A stretch of DNA of 64,000 nt from Mariniflexile sp. AS56 (GTDB taxonomy: Bacteria > Bacteroidota > Bacteroidia > Flavobacteriales > Flavobacteriaceae): assembly GCF_030552475.1 (NCBI RefSeq), contig NZ_JAUPED010000013.1:35585-99584 (forward strand), read 5' to 3'. The notes under the pieces were generated by a model. That model was not told the origin of the DNA and did no database searches. It saw only the letters and a program-made list of their open reading frames with translations. The stretch's first letter is position 1. Each line of letters starts with the position of its first letter. Shown piece by piece: positions 18,061 through 29,182 of the stretch. A program made the translations under genes and the position numbers.

Positions 18061-19524
18061 CTATAAAGCTACTAAATCACCTGTCTCATTTTTAGAAGGT
18101 AAATCTGATTTGCCTTCTAAATAAAGATCTACTTGACGTGCTGCTTCACGACCTTCTGAAATTGCCCAAACAATTAATGATTGTCCTCTTCGCATATCAC
18201 CAGCGGCAAATATGTTAGGGATGTTTGTTTGGTATTTACCGTATTCTGCTTTGTAGTTAGAACGGGCATCTTTTTCAAGGCCTAATTTATCTGCAATAGT
18301 GCTTTCTGGACCTGTAAATCCTAGGGCAAGTAATGCTAAATCACAAGGCCATGTTTTTTCAGTACCTGCAACCTCAATTAATTGAGGACGTTCTCCAGGA
18401 ACCATTTTCCATTCAACGTTTACAGTTTTTAAAGCTGTTAATTTACCATTAGCGTCCTTAACAAACTCTTTGGTGTTTATTAACCAGTTACGCTCAACAC
18501 CTTCTTCATGTGATGAAGATGTTTTTAATTGTAATGGCCAGAAAGGCCAAGGCGTTGTAGGTGAACGGTGCCCTGGTGGTTTTGGCATAATTTCGAAATT
18601 CACTACCGATTTTGCACCGTGACGGTTTGATGTTCCAACACAATCTGATCCTGTATCTCCACCACCAATTACGATAACATTTTTATCGGTTGCTAAAACT
18701 TGGTCTGTAACCTCTTTACCAAATAATACTTTGGTTTGTTGCGTTAAGAAATCCATAGCTTGTACTACACCATCTGCATCTGCTCCAGGTGTTGGCAACG
18801 CTCTTCTTTCTGTAGCTCCACCACAAAGTACGACAGCGTCAAAACTTTTAAGGTCTTCAACATCGTAATTTACACCAACATTTACATTGGTTTTAAAGGT
18901 GATACCTTCAGCCTCTAAAATAGCGATTCTACGGTCTATGATGCCTTTTTCCATTTTAAAGTTAGGGATACCATAACGTAGTAAGCCTCCAACTTCATCA
19001 TCTCTTTCAAAAACGGTTACTGTATGACCTGCTCTATTTAATTGTTGCGCTGCAGCTAAACCAGCAGGACCAGAACCAACAACTGCTGTTGTTTTTCCTG
19101 TTCTCACTTTAGGTGGTTGTGGTTTTATCCAACCTTCCTTAAAGGCACGCTCTACAATTTGTTTTTCTATATTTTCAATAGAAACGGGGTCTTCAATAAT
19201 ACCTAATACACACGATTTCTCACAAGGTGCAGGGCATAAACGACCTGTAAACTCTGGAAAATTGTTTGTAGAATGTAATAACCAAGAGGCTTTTTGCCAT
19301 TCACCTTGGTGGACCATGTGATTGAAATCTGGTATTAAATTACCAAGTGGGCAACCACTGTGGCAAAAAGGAATACCACAATCCATACAGCGTGATCCTT
19401 GTTTTGTAATTTCCGCATCGTCTAAAGGAACGGTAAATTCTTTATAATGTTTTACACGCTCTTTTGCTGGCGCATAACTTTCATCTTGTCTTTCAAATTC
19501 TTTAAATCCTGTTACTTTTCCCAT
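18061..19524 (-). CDS. gltD: glutamate synthase (NADPH) small subunit
   Basis: This subunit supplies electrons from NADPH to GltB for converting glutamine and 2-oxoglutarate to two glutamates. The 487 residues contain the N-terminal iron-sulfur cysteines (CMDCGIPFCHSGCPLG and LCPAPCEKSCVLGI), the FAD motif VGSGPAGLAAAQQLNRAGH and the NADPH motif VIGGGDTGSDC. Length and order match bacterial GltD. It follows gltB after a four-base gap and is followed by a strong terminator. Confidence 0.97.
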   Translation of the reverse strand: MGKVTGFKEFERQDESYAPAKERVKHYKEFTVPLDDAEITKQGSRCMDCGIPFCHSGCPLGNLIPDFNHMVHQGEWQKASWLLHSTNNFPEFTGRLCPAPCEKSCVLGIIEDPVSIENIEKQIVERAFKEGWIKPQPPKVRTGKTTAVVGSGPAGLAAAQQLNRAGHTVTVFERDDEVGGLLRYGIPNFKMEKGIIDRRIAILEAEGITFKTNVNVGVNYDVEDLKSFDAVVLCGGATERRALPTPGADADGVVQAMDFLTQQTKVLFGKEVTDQVLATDKNVIVIGGGDTGSDCVGTSNRHGAKSVVNFEIMPKPPGHRSPTTPWPFWPLQLKTSSSHEEGVERNWLINTKEFVKDANGKLTALKTVNVEWKMVPGERPQLIEVAGTEKTWPCDLALLALGFTGPESTIADKLGLEKDARSNYKAEYGKYQTNIPNIFAAGDMRRGQSLIVWAISEGREAARQVDLYLEGKSDLPSKNETGDLVAL

Positions 19525-19528
19525 GACA

Positions 19529-22500
19529 TTATGCTATTGTTAGTTCTTCTACCATTTGTTCTTCAGTCTCTAAGCGTATTAAAGCTTTTTTGTATTCGAT
19601 AGGCATCACTTTCACAAAGTTTTTTAAACTAGTTTCCCAGTTTGCTAATAATTCTTGACCTCGGTTACTATTTGTATATAGAACATGTTTTTCAATCAAT
19701 GCTTTTAAATCTTTAGCATCTTCATTTAAAACTTCTTCAAATTCTATTGTTTCTGTGTTACATAAACCGTTTGTGAATTTATTTTCAGGGTCATATACAT
19801 ATGCAATACCACCACTCATACCTGCAGCAAAGTTTCTTCCGGTTGTACCTAGAACAACTACTTTACCACCAGTCATATACTCACAACCGTGATCTCCCAG
19901 ACCTTCTACAACTGTAATAGCACCAGAGTTTCTTACTGCAAAACGCTCACCAGCAATACCATTAATATAAGCTTCACCTTGCACGGCGCCGAATAAACAA
20001 ACGTTACCAACTATGATGTTGTTTTCTGCAATGAAATCGGCTTTTGTAGGTTTCTTTATAATTAATTTGGCTCCAGATAAACCTTTACCTAAGTAATCAT
20101 TCGTATTTCCTTCTAAAATAAATGTTAAACCATTCGCTCCAAAAGCACCAAAACTTTGACCCGCAGATCCTGTAAAGTTGATATTAAGTGTGTCTTCAGG
20201 TAAACCTAAATGACCATATATTTTAGAAATTTCATTACTAACGATAGCACCCACAGTACGGTTTGTATTGTGTATTGGGTATGCCAAAGTCATTTTCTCT
20301 TTTCTATATAAAGCTCTGTGAGAATCTTTTAATATTTTAAAATCAAGAACGTCTTCTAAATTATGATCTTGTTTTTCAGTGTTTTTAACAGTTTTAAGCT
20401 TGTAAGCTTCTGGTCTGTGTAAAATCGCCGATAAATCTAAACCTTTAGCTTTGTAATGAGTTATAGCTTTGTTCGCATTAATTTTGTGGGTTTGCCCAAC
20501 CATTTCTGCTAAAGTTCTAAACCCTAATTGTGCCATAATAGCTCTTAATTCTTCAGCAATATAGAAGAAGAAGTTAATAACATGTTCTGGTGTACCTTTA
20601 AAGTTTTTACGTAACTCTTTATCTTGAGTTGCGATACCTACTGGACATGTATTTAAGTGACACTTACGCATCATAATACAACCAGAAGCAACAAGAGGAG
20701 CGGTTGCAAAACCAAATTCTTCTGCACCAAGTAAAGCAGCAATAGCAACATCACGACCTGTTTTTAATTGGCCATCACATTCTACAACGATACGGCTTCT
20801 TAAGTTGTTTAATACTAAAGTTTGTTGTGCTTCGGCTAAACCAAGTTCCCAAGGTAAACCTGCGTGTTTTAATGATGTTAAAGGAGAAGCTCCTGTTCCA
20901 CCATCATAACCAGCAATTAATACGACATCGGCTTTGGCTTTTGCTACACCAGCAGCAATAGTACCAACACCAACTTCAGATACTAATTTTACATTAATTC
21001 TAGCTTCGCGATTCGCGTTTTTTAAATCGAAAATTAATTGTGCTAAATCTTCAATAGAGTAAATATCGTGATGCGGTGGCGGTGAAATCAATCCAACAAA
21101 TGGGGTTGAGTTACGTGCCGCAGCAATCCATGGTAATACTTTTTCGCCAGGTAATTGTCCGCCTTCACCAGGTTTTGCTCCCTGAGCCATTTTTATTTGA
21201 ATTTCCTTCGCGTTGGTTAAGTAATGTGATGTTACACCAAAACGGCCAGAAGCTACTTGTTTAATAGCCGAGTTACGACTATCCCCATTTAAATCTGGAT
21301 GGAAACGTTTTCTATCTTCTCCACCTTCACCAGAGTTTGATTTACCACCAATACGGTTCATCGCAATGGCTAAGTTTTCATGTGCTTCTCTAGAGATAGA
21401 CCCGTAAGACATGGCTCCCGTTTTGAAACGTTTTACAATATCAGTCCATGGTTCTACTTCTTCTAATGGAATTGGGTCTAATTTGTCAAATTCAAATAAA
21501 CCACGAATCGTCATTAAATTTTCAGCCTGCTCGTTTATGGCTTTTGCATATACATCATAACTTGCTTGGTCACTTAACCTTACAGCTTGTTGTAATTTAG
21601 AAACAGTAGTTGGGTTAAACATATGGCGTTCACCATTACGTCTCCATCTGTAGTCTCCACCAATATTTAAGCCTAAACGTTTGTCAATTAAGTTGTCTGG
21701 GTAGGCGTATTTATAACGTTCGTTAATTTCTTTTTCAATTTCATACAAACCAATACCTTCTATTCTTGAAGCTGTATATGGGAAGTATTTTTCAACAAAT
21801 GAAGAGCTGAATCCAACTATTTCGAAAATTTGAGAACCTCTGTACGAGTGAAGCGTAGAGATTCCAATTTTATTCATAACTTTTAATATACCAGAACCAA
21901 TCGCTTTGTTGAAGTTATTCACCGCTTTTTGCTCATCCATACCTGTGATGAAGCCTTCTTTTACTTGCGATCTAATAATTTCGTTTACCATATAAGGGTT
22001 AATAGCACTTGCACCATAACCAAATAAAGTAGCAAAATGATGTGGTTCACGAGGCTCTGCAGATTCGATAATGATATCGAAATAAGAACGCTTACGTAAA
22101 CGGTTCATTTGATGATTTACATAAGAACAGGCTAGTAAAGCAGGAATTGGTGCGAATTCTTTATTAACACCTCTATCTGAAAGGATGATGATGTTGGCAC
22201 CTCTATCAATGGCTTTAGAAACTTGAATAATCATTTCTTCTAAAGCATCTTCTAAACCATTAAGCCCTTGTGCTTTTGGATATAAAATATGAATAGTTTC
22301 GGCTTTAAAAGCTTCAATTGAAATGCTTCTTATTTTTTCTAAATCGTCATTAGAAATAACAGGGTTTTGAATTCTTAATTTTCTACACTGTCTTTCTGTA
22401 ATGCTGAAAATGTTTCTATCTTTTCCTAGATTTAAACTAATATCTGTTACAATTTCTTCACGAATACCATCCAAAGGTGGGTTGGTAACTTGCGCAAATA

Positions 22501-24043
22501 ATTGTTTGAAGTAATTTGAGATTAATTGAGGTCTGTCTGATAATACAGCTAAAGGCGTATCGATTCCCATAGATCCTAATGCCTCTTTACCTGCAACCGC
22601 CATTGGCGTAATGACTTCTTGAATATCTTCGAACGTATAGTTGAATAAACGTTGTCTTGTTTTGATATCGATGGTTTCGATTGGGCATGTGTCATTCGTA
22701 TAAGGCACATCTTTTAAATGTAATCTTGTTTTATCTAACCATTCTTTATAAGGTCTTTCAGAAACAATTTTACTTTTAATCTCTTCATCTTCAATAATGC
22801 GGCCTTTGTTCATGTCTACCAAGAACATTTTTCCTGGCTCTAATCTACCATGTCTTTCTACATCTTCTGGAGCAATTTCTACCACACCAATTTCTGAGGC
22901 CATGATTAATTTACCACTTTTTGTAATGGTATATCTTGAAGGTCTTAAACCATTTCTATCAAGTAATGCACCAATATAATCACCATCTGTAAATGGTACC
23001 GATGCTGGACCATCCCAAGCTTCCATAATACAAGCGTTGTATTCGTAAAATGCTTTACGTTCTGGAGACATGGTTTGGTGTTTTTCCCAAGCTTCAGGAA
23101 TCATCATCATCATGATTTCTGGTAAAGATCTGTCAGTATGAGTTAATAACTCAACTACCATATCCATAGAAGCAGAATCTGATTTTCCTGGTAATATAAT
23201 TGGGAATAATTTTTCTATTTGCGGACCGAAAACTTCACTTTTCATGATTTCTTCACGTACACGCATTCTACTTACGTTACCACGAAGTGTGTTTATCTCA
23301 CCATTTTGACACATAAAACGGAATGGTTGTGCTAATTCCCAAGTAGGCATTGTGTTGGTAGAGAAACGTTGGTGCACTAGCGCCAAACGTGTAACTAAGT
23401 CGATTTGTTGTAAATCGGTATAATAAGGTCCGATATCTTCAGGCATGATAATACCTTTATAGATAAGGGTTGTTGTAGATAAACTTGGTAAGTAGAAATA
23501 ACCACTTTCAGAAATTTTTGAGTTTCTAATAGTGTGTTCTGTAATTTTACGGGCAGCAAATAATTTAGCTTTAAATACAGCTTCTGTTATTTGTTCTGTT
23601 TTCCCAACAAAAAGTTGTTCAATATTAGGCTCAGAAGCAAGTGCAATTTCTCCTAATTGTGTAGAATCTACAGGAACTTTTCTCCATCCTAGAATAGCAA
23701 GTCCTTGTTCTTTTATTTCTTTTTCAAAAGTGTCTTTGCAAAATTGATATTGGTTAAGTACTTTGGGTAAAAATACCATACCTACCGCGTATTCCCTTTG
23801 TTCTGGAATACCAAAATCACATACGCGTTTAAAATAATCGTGAGGTATATCAATTAATAAACCAGCACCATCTCCGGTTTTTCCATCAGCACTTACACCA
23901 CCACGGTGTTCTAACTTCACTAGAATTTCTAACGCGTCGTGGATAATTTGATTTGTTTTCTCTCCTTTAAGATTACAAATAAAACCTGCACCACAGTTTT
24001 CGTGTTCGAATTCAGGCAAATACATTCCTTGTTTCTTCAGCAT
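19529..24043 (-). CDS. gltB: glutamate synthase (NADPH) large subunit
   Basis: The large subunit hydrolyses glutamine and channels ammonia to 2-oxoglutarate at an FMN site. Using the ATG at 24043, the 1504-residue protein has a short propeptide ending at Cys17 (HENCGAGFI), which becomes the N-terminal nucleophile of the glutaminase domain. Then come the central domain, the FMN-binding synthase domain ([20 protein letters not shown]), the 3Fe-4S cysteines in [15 protein letters not shown] and the C-terminal GXGXG beta-helix domain. A TTG nine bases upstream is a weaker start. It lies divergently from the nitrogen-transport genes. Confidence 0.97.
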   Translation of the reverse strand: MLKKQGMYLPEFEHENCGAGFICNLKGEKTNQIIHDALEILVKLEHRGGVSADGKTGDGAGLLIDIPHDYFKRVCDFGIPEQREYAVGMVFLPKVLNQYQFCKDTFEKEIKEQGLAILGWRKVPVDSTQLGEIALASEPNIEQLFVGKTEQITEAVFKAKLFAARKITEHTIRNSKISESGYFYLPSLSTTTLIYKGIIMPEDIGPYYTDLQQIDLVTRLALVHQRFSTNTMPTWELAQPFRFMCQNGEINTLRGNVSRMRVREEIMKSEVFGPQIEKLFPIILPGKSDSASMDMVVELLTHTDRSLPEIMMMMIPEAWEKHQTMSPERKAFYEYNACIMEAWDGPASVPFTDGDYIGALLDRNGLRPSRYTITKSGKLIMASEIGVVEIAPEDVERHGRLEPGKMFLVDMNKGRIIEDEEIKSKIVSERPYKEWLDKTRLHLKDVPYTNDTCPIETIDIKTRQRLFNYTFEDIQEVITPMAVAGKEALGSMGIDTPLAVLSDRPQLISNYFKQLFAQVTNPPLDGIREEIVTDISLNLGKDRNIFSITERQCRKLRIQNPVISNDDLEKIRSISIEAFKAETIHILYPKAQGLNGLEDALEEMIIQVSKAIDRGANIIILSDRGVNKEFAPIPALLACSYVNHQMNRLRKRSYFDIIIESAEPREPHHFATLFGYGASAINPYMVNEIIRSQVKEGFITGMDEQKAVNNFNKAIGSGILKVMNKIGISTLHSYRGSQIFEIVGFSSSFVEKYFPYTASRIEGIGLYEIEKEINERYKYAYPDNLIDKRLGLNIGGDYRWRRNGERHMFNPTTVSKLQQAVRLSDQASYDVYAKAINEQAENLMTIRGLFEFDKLDPIPLEEVEPWTDIVKRFKTGAMSYGSISREAHENLAIAMNRIGGKSNSGEGGEDRKRFHPDLNGDSRNSAIKQVASGRFGVTSHYLTNAKEIQIKMAQGAKPGEGGQLPGEKVLPWIAAARNSTPFVGLISPPPHHDIYSIEDLAQLIFDLKNANREARINVKLVSEVGVGTIAAGVAKAKADVVLIAGYDGGTGASPLTSLKHAGLPWELGLAEAQQTLVLNNLRSRIVVECDGQLKTGRDVAIAALLGAEEFGFATAPLVASGCIMMRKCHLNTCPVGIATQDKELRKNFKGTPEHVINFFFYIAEELRAIMAQLGFRTLAEMVGQTHKINANKAITHYKAKGLDLSAILHRPEAYKLKTVKNTEKQDHNLEDVLDFKILKDSHRALYRKEKMTLAYPIHNTNRTVGAIVSNEISKIYGHLGLPEDTLNINFTGSAGQSFGAFGANGLTFILEGNTNDYLGKGLSGAKLIIKKPTKADFIAENNIIVGNVCLFGAVQGEAYINGIAGERFAVRNSGAITVVEGLGDHGCEYMTGGKVVVLGTTGRNFAAGMSGGIAYVYDPENKFTNGLCNTETIEFEEVLNEDAKDLKALIEKHVLYTNSNRGQELLANWETSLKNFVKVMPIEYKKALIRLETEEQMVEELTIA

Positions 24044-24503
24044 AATCAACAAATATTGGTTTAAAACTTGAGTTGAAACGCTAAGATATGACCTTGTTCT
24101 TGAATAACAATAGGGGGCAATTCATTATTTCGATTTTAGAAGGGATGTTTGGCTAAAAATAATTATATGTTAATAATAAAGTGATTTTTTAATAAATATT
24201 CAACACCTATTATTAATGAATAAATAAAGAATAGTGAAATTATGTTAAGAATTGCTTGAATTAATAAGGATAAAACCAATAAATAACGGAAAATACTGAC
24301 AATTATTCAATTTGGGTGTTTAGTAAAAAATCAAAATATTAAAAAAATCATGAGTCACCCTTTAAAAATTGGGGTTAAAATTGAAATATTCGTAAAAAGT
24401 AGACAAATAACCCTGTTTTTTATGGGGGGTAATAATTTTTAACATAGTTTTGGGTCATTCTTAAGGAACATAACCAAGATTAATAACTTAAAAATTACAC
24501 ATT
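24044..24503. other. intergenic region between gltB and porin genes
   Basis: This 460-base AT-rich divergent control region contains no credible reading frame or tRNA. Two G/C-rich islands, near 24355-24376 (ACCC ... GGGG) and 24411-24431 (ACCC ... GGGGGGT), could form weak hairpins close to the plus-strand gene. I cannot identify a specific operator. Confidence 0.6.
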
Positions 24504-25514
24504 ATGAAAAAATTACTGACCCTTTCAATGCTTTTTATGGCAACTATATTATTTGCTCAAGAAGAAACACCTGCTCCTACATTTAGTTTTAGCGGAAGTG
24601 TTGATGCTTATTACAGAGCAAATTTATCAGGGCCACAATTGCAAGCACCAGGATCATCATTTGCTAATTTGCCAGGATTTGCTTTAGGTATGGCTAATGT
24701 AATAGCTTCTTACGAAGGTGAAAAAGTAGGTTTCGTTGCCGATTTAGTATTTGGCCCAAGAGGTACCGATGCTATTTTTGCTTCACCAATGTATTCTGCA
24801 ACAGGAAATATAGTAAATCAATTATATGCTTACTGGAATGTGAGTGAAAGCGTTAAATTAACAATGGGTAACTTTAACACCTTTTTAGGGTATGAAGTAA
24901 TTTCGCCTTCAGCTAACTTTAACTATAGTACATCTTATTTATTCTCTTACGGGCCATTTAGTCATACAGGTTTGAAAGCAGATTTTACTTTATCTGACGA
25001 TTTCAGCTTAATGTTAGCAGTAATGAATGATACTGATTTAACAGAATTTAACCCAACGGGTGATTATGCTTTTGGAGCGCAATTAGGATACAAAGGACAA
25101 TTCTTAAACTTATTAGTAGATCCTTCTTTTACTGAGATAGATTTTACTGGTGGTTTTGATGTAACAGATTCCTTCTTTTTTGGAATAAACGCAGCTTATT
25201 TAACACTTGAAAATAACGGTGGTGGTTTTGCTGGTGGTGCTTTGTATCCACAGGTTGCTTTAAACGAAACGTTCACACTTGGTTTAAGAGCTGAATATTT
25301 TGTTGAAGATGGTGCATTTGGTGCTATTGGTACTGGTGTTGCAGATTCTAGTGTATTTGCGACTACTTTAACAGGAAGCTTTGCTATTGATAATTTAACA
25401 ATCAAACCAGAACTTCGTTTAGATTCTGCTTCAGATGATGCTTTCTTAGATAACAACTTAGCAGGAACAAAAAGCTTAAGCTCTTTTGTATTAGCTGCTA
25501 TATATTCTTTCTAA
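24504..25514 (+). CDS. outer-membrane beta-barrel porin linked to ammonium transport
   Basis: The 336-residue precursor begins with a signal peptide (MKKLLTLSMLFMATILFAQ). The mature chain is a run of amphipathic beta-strands (GSVDAYYRANLSG, QLYAYWNVSESVKLTMGNF, TLGLRAEYFVEDGAFG) and ends in a C-terminal aromatic (AIYSF). It resembles the beta-barrel porin-2/OmpL-like family. Placement directly before amt suggests a pore for small nitrogen compounds, but that is contextual. A long hairpin separates it from amt, which may lower expression of the downstream genes. Confidence 0.8.
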   Translation: MKKLLTLSMLFMATILFAQEETPAPTFSFSGSVDAYYRANLSGPQLQAPGSSFANLPGFALGMANVIASYEGEKVGFVADLVFGPRGTDAIFASPMYSATGNIVNQLYAYWNVSESVKLTMGNFNTFLGYEVISPSANFNYSTSYLFSYGPFSHTGLKADFTLSDDFSLMLAVMNDTDLTEFNPTGDYAFGAQLGYKGQFLNLLVDPSFTEIDFTGGFDVTDSFFFGINAAYLTLENNGGGFAGGALYPQVALNETFTLGLRAEYFVEDGAFGAIGTGVADSSVFATTLTGSFAIDNLTIKPELRLDSASDDAFLDNNLAGTKSLSSFVLAAIYSF

Positions 25515-25546
25515 AAGAAGATAAATATGAAATAACCAATCAATTA

Positions 25547-25595
25547 AAAGAAAATAGAGCAATGCCTTAACTCTCAAGGGGGCTCTATTTTCTTT
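25547..25595 (+). terminator. long hairpin between porin and amt, terminator or attenuator
   Basis: The 14-base arms AAAGAAAATAGAGC and GCTCTATTTTCTTT pair perfectly, with an inner CCTT/AAGG extension. The run of T residues makes it terminator-like, but cotranscribed genes follow 25 bases later, so partial readthrough is likely. Confidence 0.7.
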
Positions 25596-25619
25596 ACCAA
25601 CCCTTAAAAATTTATTACT

Positions 25620-26903
25620 ATGTCGATATTTAATACGTCTCTTTTAATTCAAGATACTGCCGCTATAGAAGGCGATATGGGAATGCTTTGGATGCTAATT
25701 TCTGGTATTCTAGTTTTCTTTATGCAAGCAGGATTTTTCTTAGTAGAATCTGGAATGACCGATTCTAAAAATGCAGTAAACATCGCCATGAAAAATTTCT
25801 TAGACATCGCAGTAGGCTCCTTGGCTTTCTGGTTTGTTGGATATTCTTTAATGTATGGTGCAGATGCTTCTGGTGGTTTTTTCCATTGGGGAGGTTTTAC
25901 TTTCTCTCAAGGAGCAGCCGATTTATTTTTCCAAACGGTATTTGCCGCAACCGCCGCAACTATAGTTTCTGGAGCAATTGCTGGAAGAACGAAGTATACA
26001 ACTTACGCTATTTTTAGTATCATGATGACGGCTCTTATCTACCCTATCGCTGGTGGATGGGAATGGAATGGAGGCTGGTTAAATAATACCGATGGCATTA
26101 TGCCTGCAGAATTTATTGATTTTGCTGGATCTTCAATTGTACACTCTGTAGGAGGTTGGGCGGCATTAGTTGCTGCTTGGATGGTTGGACCACGAATTGG
26201 TAAATTCCTTAACGGGAAACCTGTTGAGATGCATGGTCACAATCAAATGTATGCTACTTTAGGTGTTTTTATCCTTTGGTTAGGTTGGTTTGGTTTTAAT
26301 GGGGGGTCTCAATTAGCTTGGGGTGGTGATGATGCTACGGCAGCTGCTCAAGTGGTGCTTGTTACTAATTTAGCTGCTTCGGCTGGAGCCTTAGGTGCTT
26401 TATTCTTTACTTGGTTTAAAAACGGAAAACCAAATTTAGGAATGACTTTAAACGGGGCACTTGCTGGTCTTGTAAGTATTACGGCTGGTTGTGGTAACAT
26501 GACAGAAGGTGGTGCTGTGTTAGCAGGATTAATAGGGGGATTACTTGTAGTGTTTTCAATAGGTTTTGTTGAGAAAACTTTAAAAATTGATGATGCTGTT
26601 GGTGCTATTTCCGTACACGGAGTTGCTGGTGCTTGGGGTACTTTAGTTATAGGTCTTTGGGGTGTAGATGGTGATGTTGGAATTGGACTTTTTAACGGTG
26701 GTGGTGCTGCTCAATTAGGTGCTCAAACTATAGGTGTATTAGCATATGCGGTATGGTCCATAGGTTTGTCATATATATTCTTGCTTATTTTGAAGAAGAC
26801 TATTGGTTTAAGAGTTTCAGAGGCTGAGGAGATTGCAGGTCTTGATATTTCAGAACATGGTTCTTTAGCATACCCAGGAAAGAGACAAAGAGAAATAGAA
26901 TAA
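25620..26903 (+). CDS. amt: ammonium transporter (first copy)
   Basis: The 427-residue Amt/Mep/Rh protein has about eleven membrane helices, with family motifs DFAGSSIVHSVGGWAALVAA and ISVHGVAGAWGTL. These carry the two pore histidines. It begins with a short periplasmic stretch and ends with the cytoplasmic tail EEIAGLDISEHGSLAYPG, the region that usually contacts P-II. Conduction of ammonium across the inner membrane is well established for the family. A hairpin and a P-II gene follow. Confidence 0.96.
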   Translation: MSIFNTSLLIQDTAAIEGDMGMLWMLISGILVFFMQAGFFLVESGMTDSKNAVNIAMKNFLDIAVGSLAFWFVGYSLMYGADASGGFFHWGGFTFSQGAADLFFQTVFAATAATIVSGAIAGRTKYTTYAIFSIMMTALIYPIAGGWEWNGGWLNNTDGIMPAEFIDFAGSSIVHSVGGWAALVAAWMVGPRIGKFLNGKPVEMHGHNQMYATLGVFILWLGWFGFNGGSQLAWGGDDATAAAQVVLVTNLAASAGALGALFFTWFKNGKPNLGMTLNGALAGLVSITAGCGNMTEGGAVLAGLIGGLLVVFSIGFVEKTLKIDDAVGAISVHGVAGAWGTLVIGLWGVDGDVGIGLFNGGGAAQLGAQTIGVLAYAVWSIGLSYIFLLILKKTIGLRVSEAEEIAGLDISEHGSLAYPGKRQREIE

Positions 26904-26921
26904 GTTATTTAATAATAATTT

Positions 26922-26953
26922 AAAAGATGCCTTAAGCAATTAAGGCATCTTTT
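26922..26953 (+). terminator. hairpin after the first amt gene
   Basis: The arms AAAAGATGCCTTA and TAAGGCATCTTTT pair over 13 bases around a six-base loop. It probably ends part of the porin-amt transcript before the P-II gene. Confidence 0.75.
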
Positions 26954-27009
26954 AAATAAGTAAAAATTAAACATAGGTTTATTTAGTACAACTAAACAAT
27001 AATGATATT

Positions 27010-27348
27010 ATGAAAAAAATAGAAGCAATAATTAGAAAATCCAAATACCGTGTGGTGAAAGAGGCACTGCAGGAAGTTGGTGTTAATTTTTTCTCATACT
27101 GGGATGTTACTGGTATAGGAAATGAAAAAGAAGGACATGTATATCGTGGTGTGTCATACAGCACAAGTGATATTCAACGCAGGCATATCGCCATTGTTGT
27201 AAATGATGATTTTGAAGATGTAACGGTACAAGCTATTCTTCGTTCTGCAGGAACGGGTGAGGTTGGAGATGGTAAAATCTTTGTATCTGACGTCAAAGAA
27301 TGTTATAGAATAAGAACTGGAGAACAAGGTGGGGACACTTTAAAATAA
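27010..27348 (+). CDS. P-II family nitrogen regulatory protein (first copy)
   Basis: The 112-residue protein has the P-II fold: an N-terminal MKKIEAIIRKSKYRVVKEAL, a T-loop with HVYRGVSYSTSDIQRRH and the B-loop/C-terminal signature GTGEVGDGKIFVSD. Y50 aligns with the tyrosine uridylylated in enteric P-II proteins, though I see no uridylyltransferase here. Encoded between two amt genes, it is expected to block ammonium transport under nitrogen sufficiency. It is highly similar to the second P-II copy at 28744, with about twenty differences over its length. Confidence 0.94.
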   Translation: MKKIEAIIRKSKYRVVKEALQEVGVNFFSYWDVTGIGNEKEGHVYRGVSYSTSDIQRRHIAIVVNDDFEDVTVQAILRSAGTGEVGDGKIFVSDVKECYRIRTGEQGGDTLK

Positions 27349-27371
27349 TAATGATCTAACAAAACAAAATT

Positions 27372-28595
27372 ATGGAATTACTTACAACAAATAATGTATG
27401 GATGATGGTCTGTACAGCGCTCGTTTTCTTTATGCACACAGGATTTGCATTCTTAGAAATTGGGTTGACAAGACAGAAAAATACAATCAACATTTTATTT
27501 AAAAATATTTTTATTATTACCGTTGGATTATTATTGTACTACATTGTAGGGTTTAATTTAATGTACCCAGGAGATTTTAATGGGTTTTTAGGCTTTGCAG
27601 GCTTTGGTTTAGATGCGCCATTAACTGCTGAAGGTGCACTTGATTTAACATATAACGAAGGTTATACATATTGGACGGATTTCTTATTCCAAGGTATGTT
27701 TGCTGCTACCGCCGCAACTATTGTATCTGGAGCGGTTGCTGAACGTATGAAAATTGGAGCTTTCATGATCTTTGCCATTATCTACGTTGGTATCGTTTAT
27801 CCAATCGCAGGTTCTTGGAAATGGGGTGGTGGATTCTTAGATCAACTAGGTTTTTACGATTTTGCAGGTTCTACGTTAGTACACTCTGTTGGTGGATGGG
27901 CAGCCTTAGTTGCTGTTTATTTATTAGGATCTCGTATTGGGAAATTTAAAGAAGGAAAACCTCAAGCAATTCCAGGTCACAATATTCCATTAGCAACTGC
28001 TGGTGTATTAATATTATGGTTAGGTTGGTTTGGATTTAATGGTGGTTCTGTTCTTTCTGCAGATCCAGAATTAACTTCAATTACTTTAGTTACAACATGT
28101 TTAGCTGCTGCTGCAGGTGGTGTGATTGCTGCTTTAGTGAATTTCTTAAAATATAAAAACCTAGATTTAACCATGTTCTTAAATGGAATACTAGGTGGTT
28201 TAGTGGGTATTACTGCTGGTGCCGATGTTATGACTCCGGAAAGTGCTATTATTATCGGTGCTATTGCTGGTGCATTAATTGTATTTGCTGTGGCATTTGT
28301 TGATGCTATAAAATTAGACGATCCTGTTGGAGCAATTGCAGTACACTTAATTTGTGGTATATGGGGAACGTTAGCTGTTGGTATATTTTCAACAAACCCA
28401 GAGCATACCTTTGTAGCTCAATTAATAGGTGTTGCTTGTTATGCAGTGTTCTGTATAGTTTGTTCATTTATTATCTTAATAATACTTAAGAAAACAGTAG
28501 GTATTAGAGTTCCTGAAAAAGAAGAATTAGAAGGTTTAGATGCACATGAACATGGTATGGATGCTTATCCAGACTTTAGGTTGAATGAGCACTAA
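27372..28595 (+). CDS. amt: ammonium transporter (second copy)
   Basis: This 407-residue Amt protein keeps the pore motifs DFAGSTLVHSVGGWAALVA and IAVHLICGIWGTL with both histidines. It differs from the first copy by a longer extracellular loop after the second helix (residues 65-95, including LDAPLTAEGALDLTYNEGY) and by its C-terminal tail (EELEGLDAHEHGMDAYPD). It starts 23 bases after the P-II gene. The divergence indicates an old duplication and perhaps different affinity. Confidence 0.95.
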   Translation: MELLTTNNVWMMVCTALVFFMHTGFAFLEIGLTRQKNTINILFKNIFIITVGLLLYYIVGFNLMYPGDFNGFLGFAGFGLDAPLTAEGALDLTYNEGYTYWTDFLFQGMFAATAATIVSGAVAERMKIGAFMIFAIIYVGIVYPIAGSWKWGGGFLDQLGFYDFAGSTLVHSVGGWAALVAVYLLGSRIGKFKEGKPQAIPGHNIPLATAGVLILWLGWFGFNGGSVLSADPELTSITLVTTCLAAAAGGVIAALVNFLKYKNLDLTMFLNGILGGLVGITAGADVMTPESAIIIGAIAGALIVFAVAFVDAIKLDDPVGAIAVHLICGIWGTLAVGIFSTNPEHTFVAQLIGVACYAVFCIVCSFIILIILKKTVGIRVPEKEELEGLDAHEHGMDAYPDFRLNEH

Positions 28596-28623
28596 TCTAT
28601 AAGTATAAAAGACGCAATGTTGG

Positions 28624-28662
28624 AAAAGAGATGTTTTACCGTTTGGTAAAGCGTCTCTTTTT
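28624..28662 (+). terminator. terminator after the second amt gene
   Basis: The arms AAAAGAGATGTTTTACC and GGTAAAGCGTCTCTTTT pair with few mismatches around a four-base loop and are followed by T residues. Confidence 0.75.
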
Positions 28663-28743
28663 TTTATACTATAAAATGAAGTAGTGTAAAAATACTGACA
28701 AAATTTTCTTTAATTTTGATAGAAACTATTAAATGAACTTATT

Positions 28744-29082
28744 ATGAAGAAAATTGAGGCAATAATTCGAAAATCTAAATACCGTGTAGTCAAAGAGGCT
28801 TTGCATGAAATAGGCGTTAATTTTTTCTCTTATTGGGATGTTACGGGCGTTGGAAATGAAAAGCAGGGACATGTGTATCGTGGTGTTTCATATAGTACAA
28901 GTGATATTCAACGTAGGTATTTATCTATTGTTGTAAATGATGATTTTGAAGACATCACGATACAAACACTTCTGAAATCGGCGGCAACAGGCGAGGTAGG
29001 AGATGGTAAAATATTTGTATCAGATATTGGTGAAACTTATAGAATACGAACGGGCGAGAAAGGTGGTGATACCTTGAGGTAG
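28744..29082 (+). CDS. P-II family nitrogen regulatory protein (second copy)
   Basis: This 112-residue paralogue of the P-II protein at 27010 retains the T-loop HVYRGVSYSTSDIQRRY and the B-loop ATGEVGDGKIFVSD. The differences are mainly at the strand after the T-loop and the C-terminal part. The preceding 148-base gap contains an amt terminator, so it probably has its own promoter. Two copies suggest each amt is paired with its own regulator, which is an inference from gene order. Confidence 0.94.
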   Translation: MKKIEAIIRKSKYRVVKEALHEIGVNFFSYWDVTGVGNEKQGHVYRGVSYSTSDIQRRYLSIVVNDDFEDITIQTLLKSAATGEVGDGKIFVSDIGETYRIRTGEKGGDTLR

Positions 29083-29121
29083 TAGCAGTTTCTATTTACC
29101 AAGCTTCGAAATAAAACATAA

Positions 29122-29157
29122 AAAAAGGCTGTCTCGATTTTTCAAGACAGCCTTTTT
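29122..29157. terminator. bidirectional terminator between P-II and ppc
   Basis: The arms AAAAAGGCTGTCT and AGACAGCCTTTTT pair around a ten-base loop, with A and T tracts on either side. It can stop both converging transcripts. Confidence 0.85.
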
Positions 29158-29182
29158 ACTTTGTATAGGGTTTTATTGTAAG

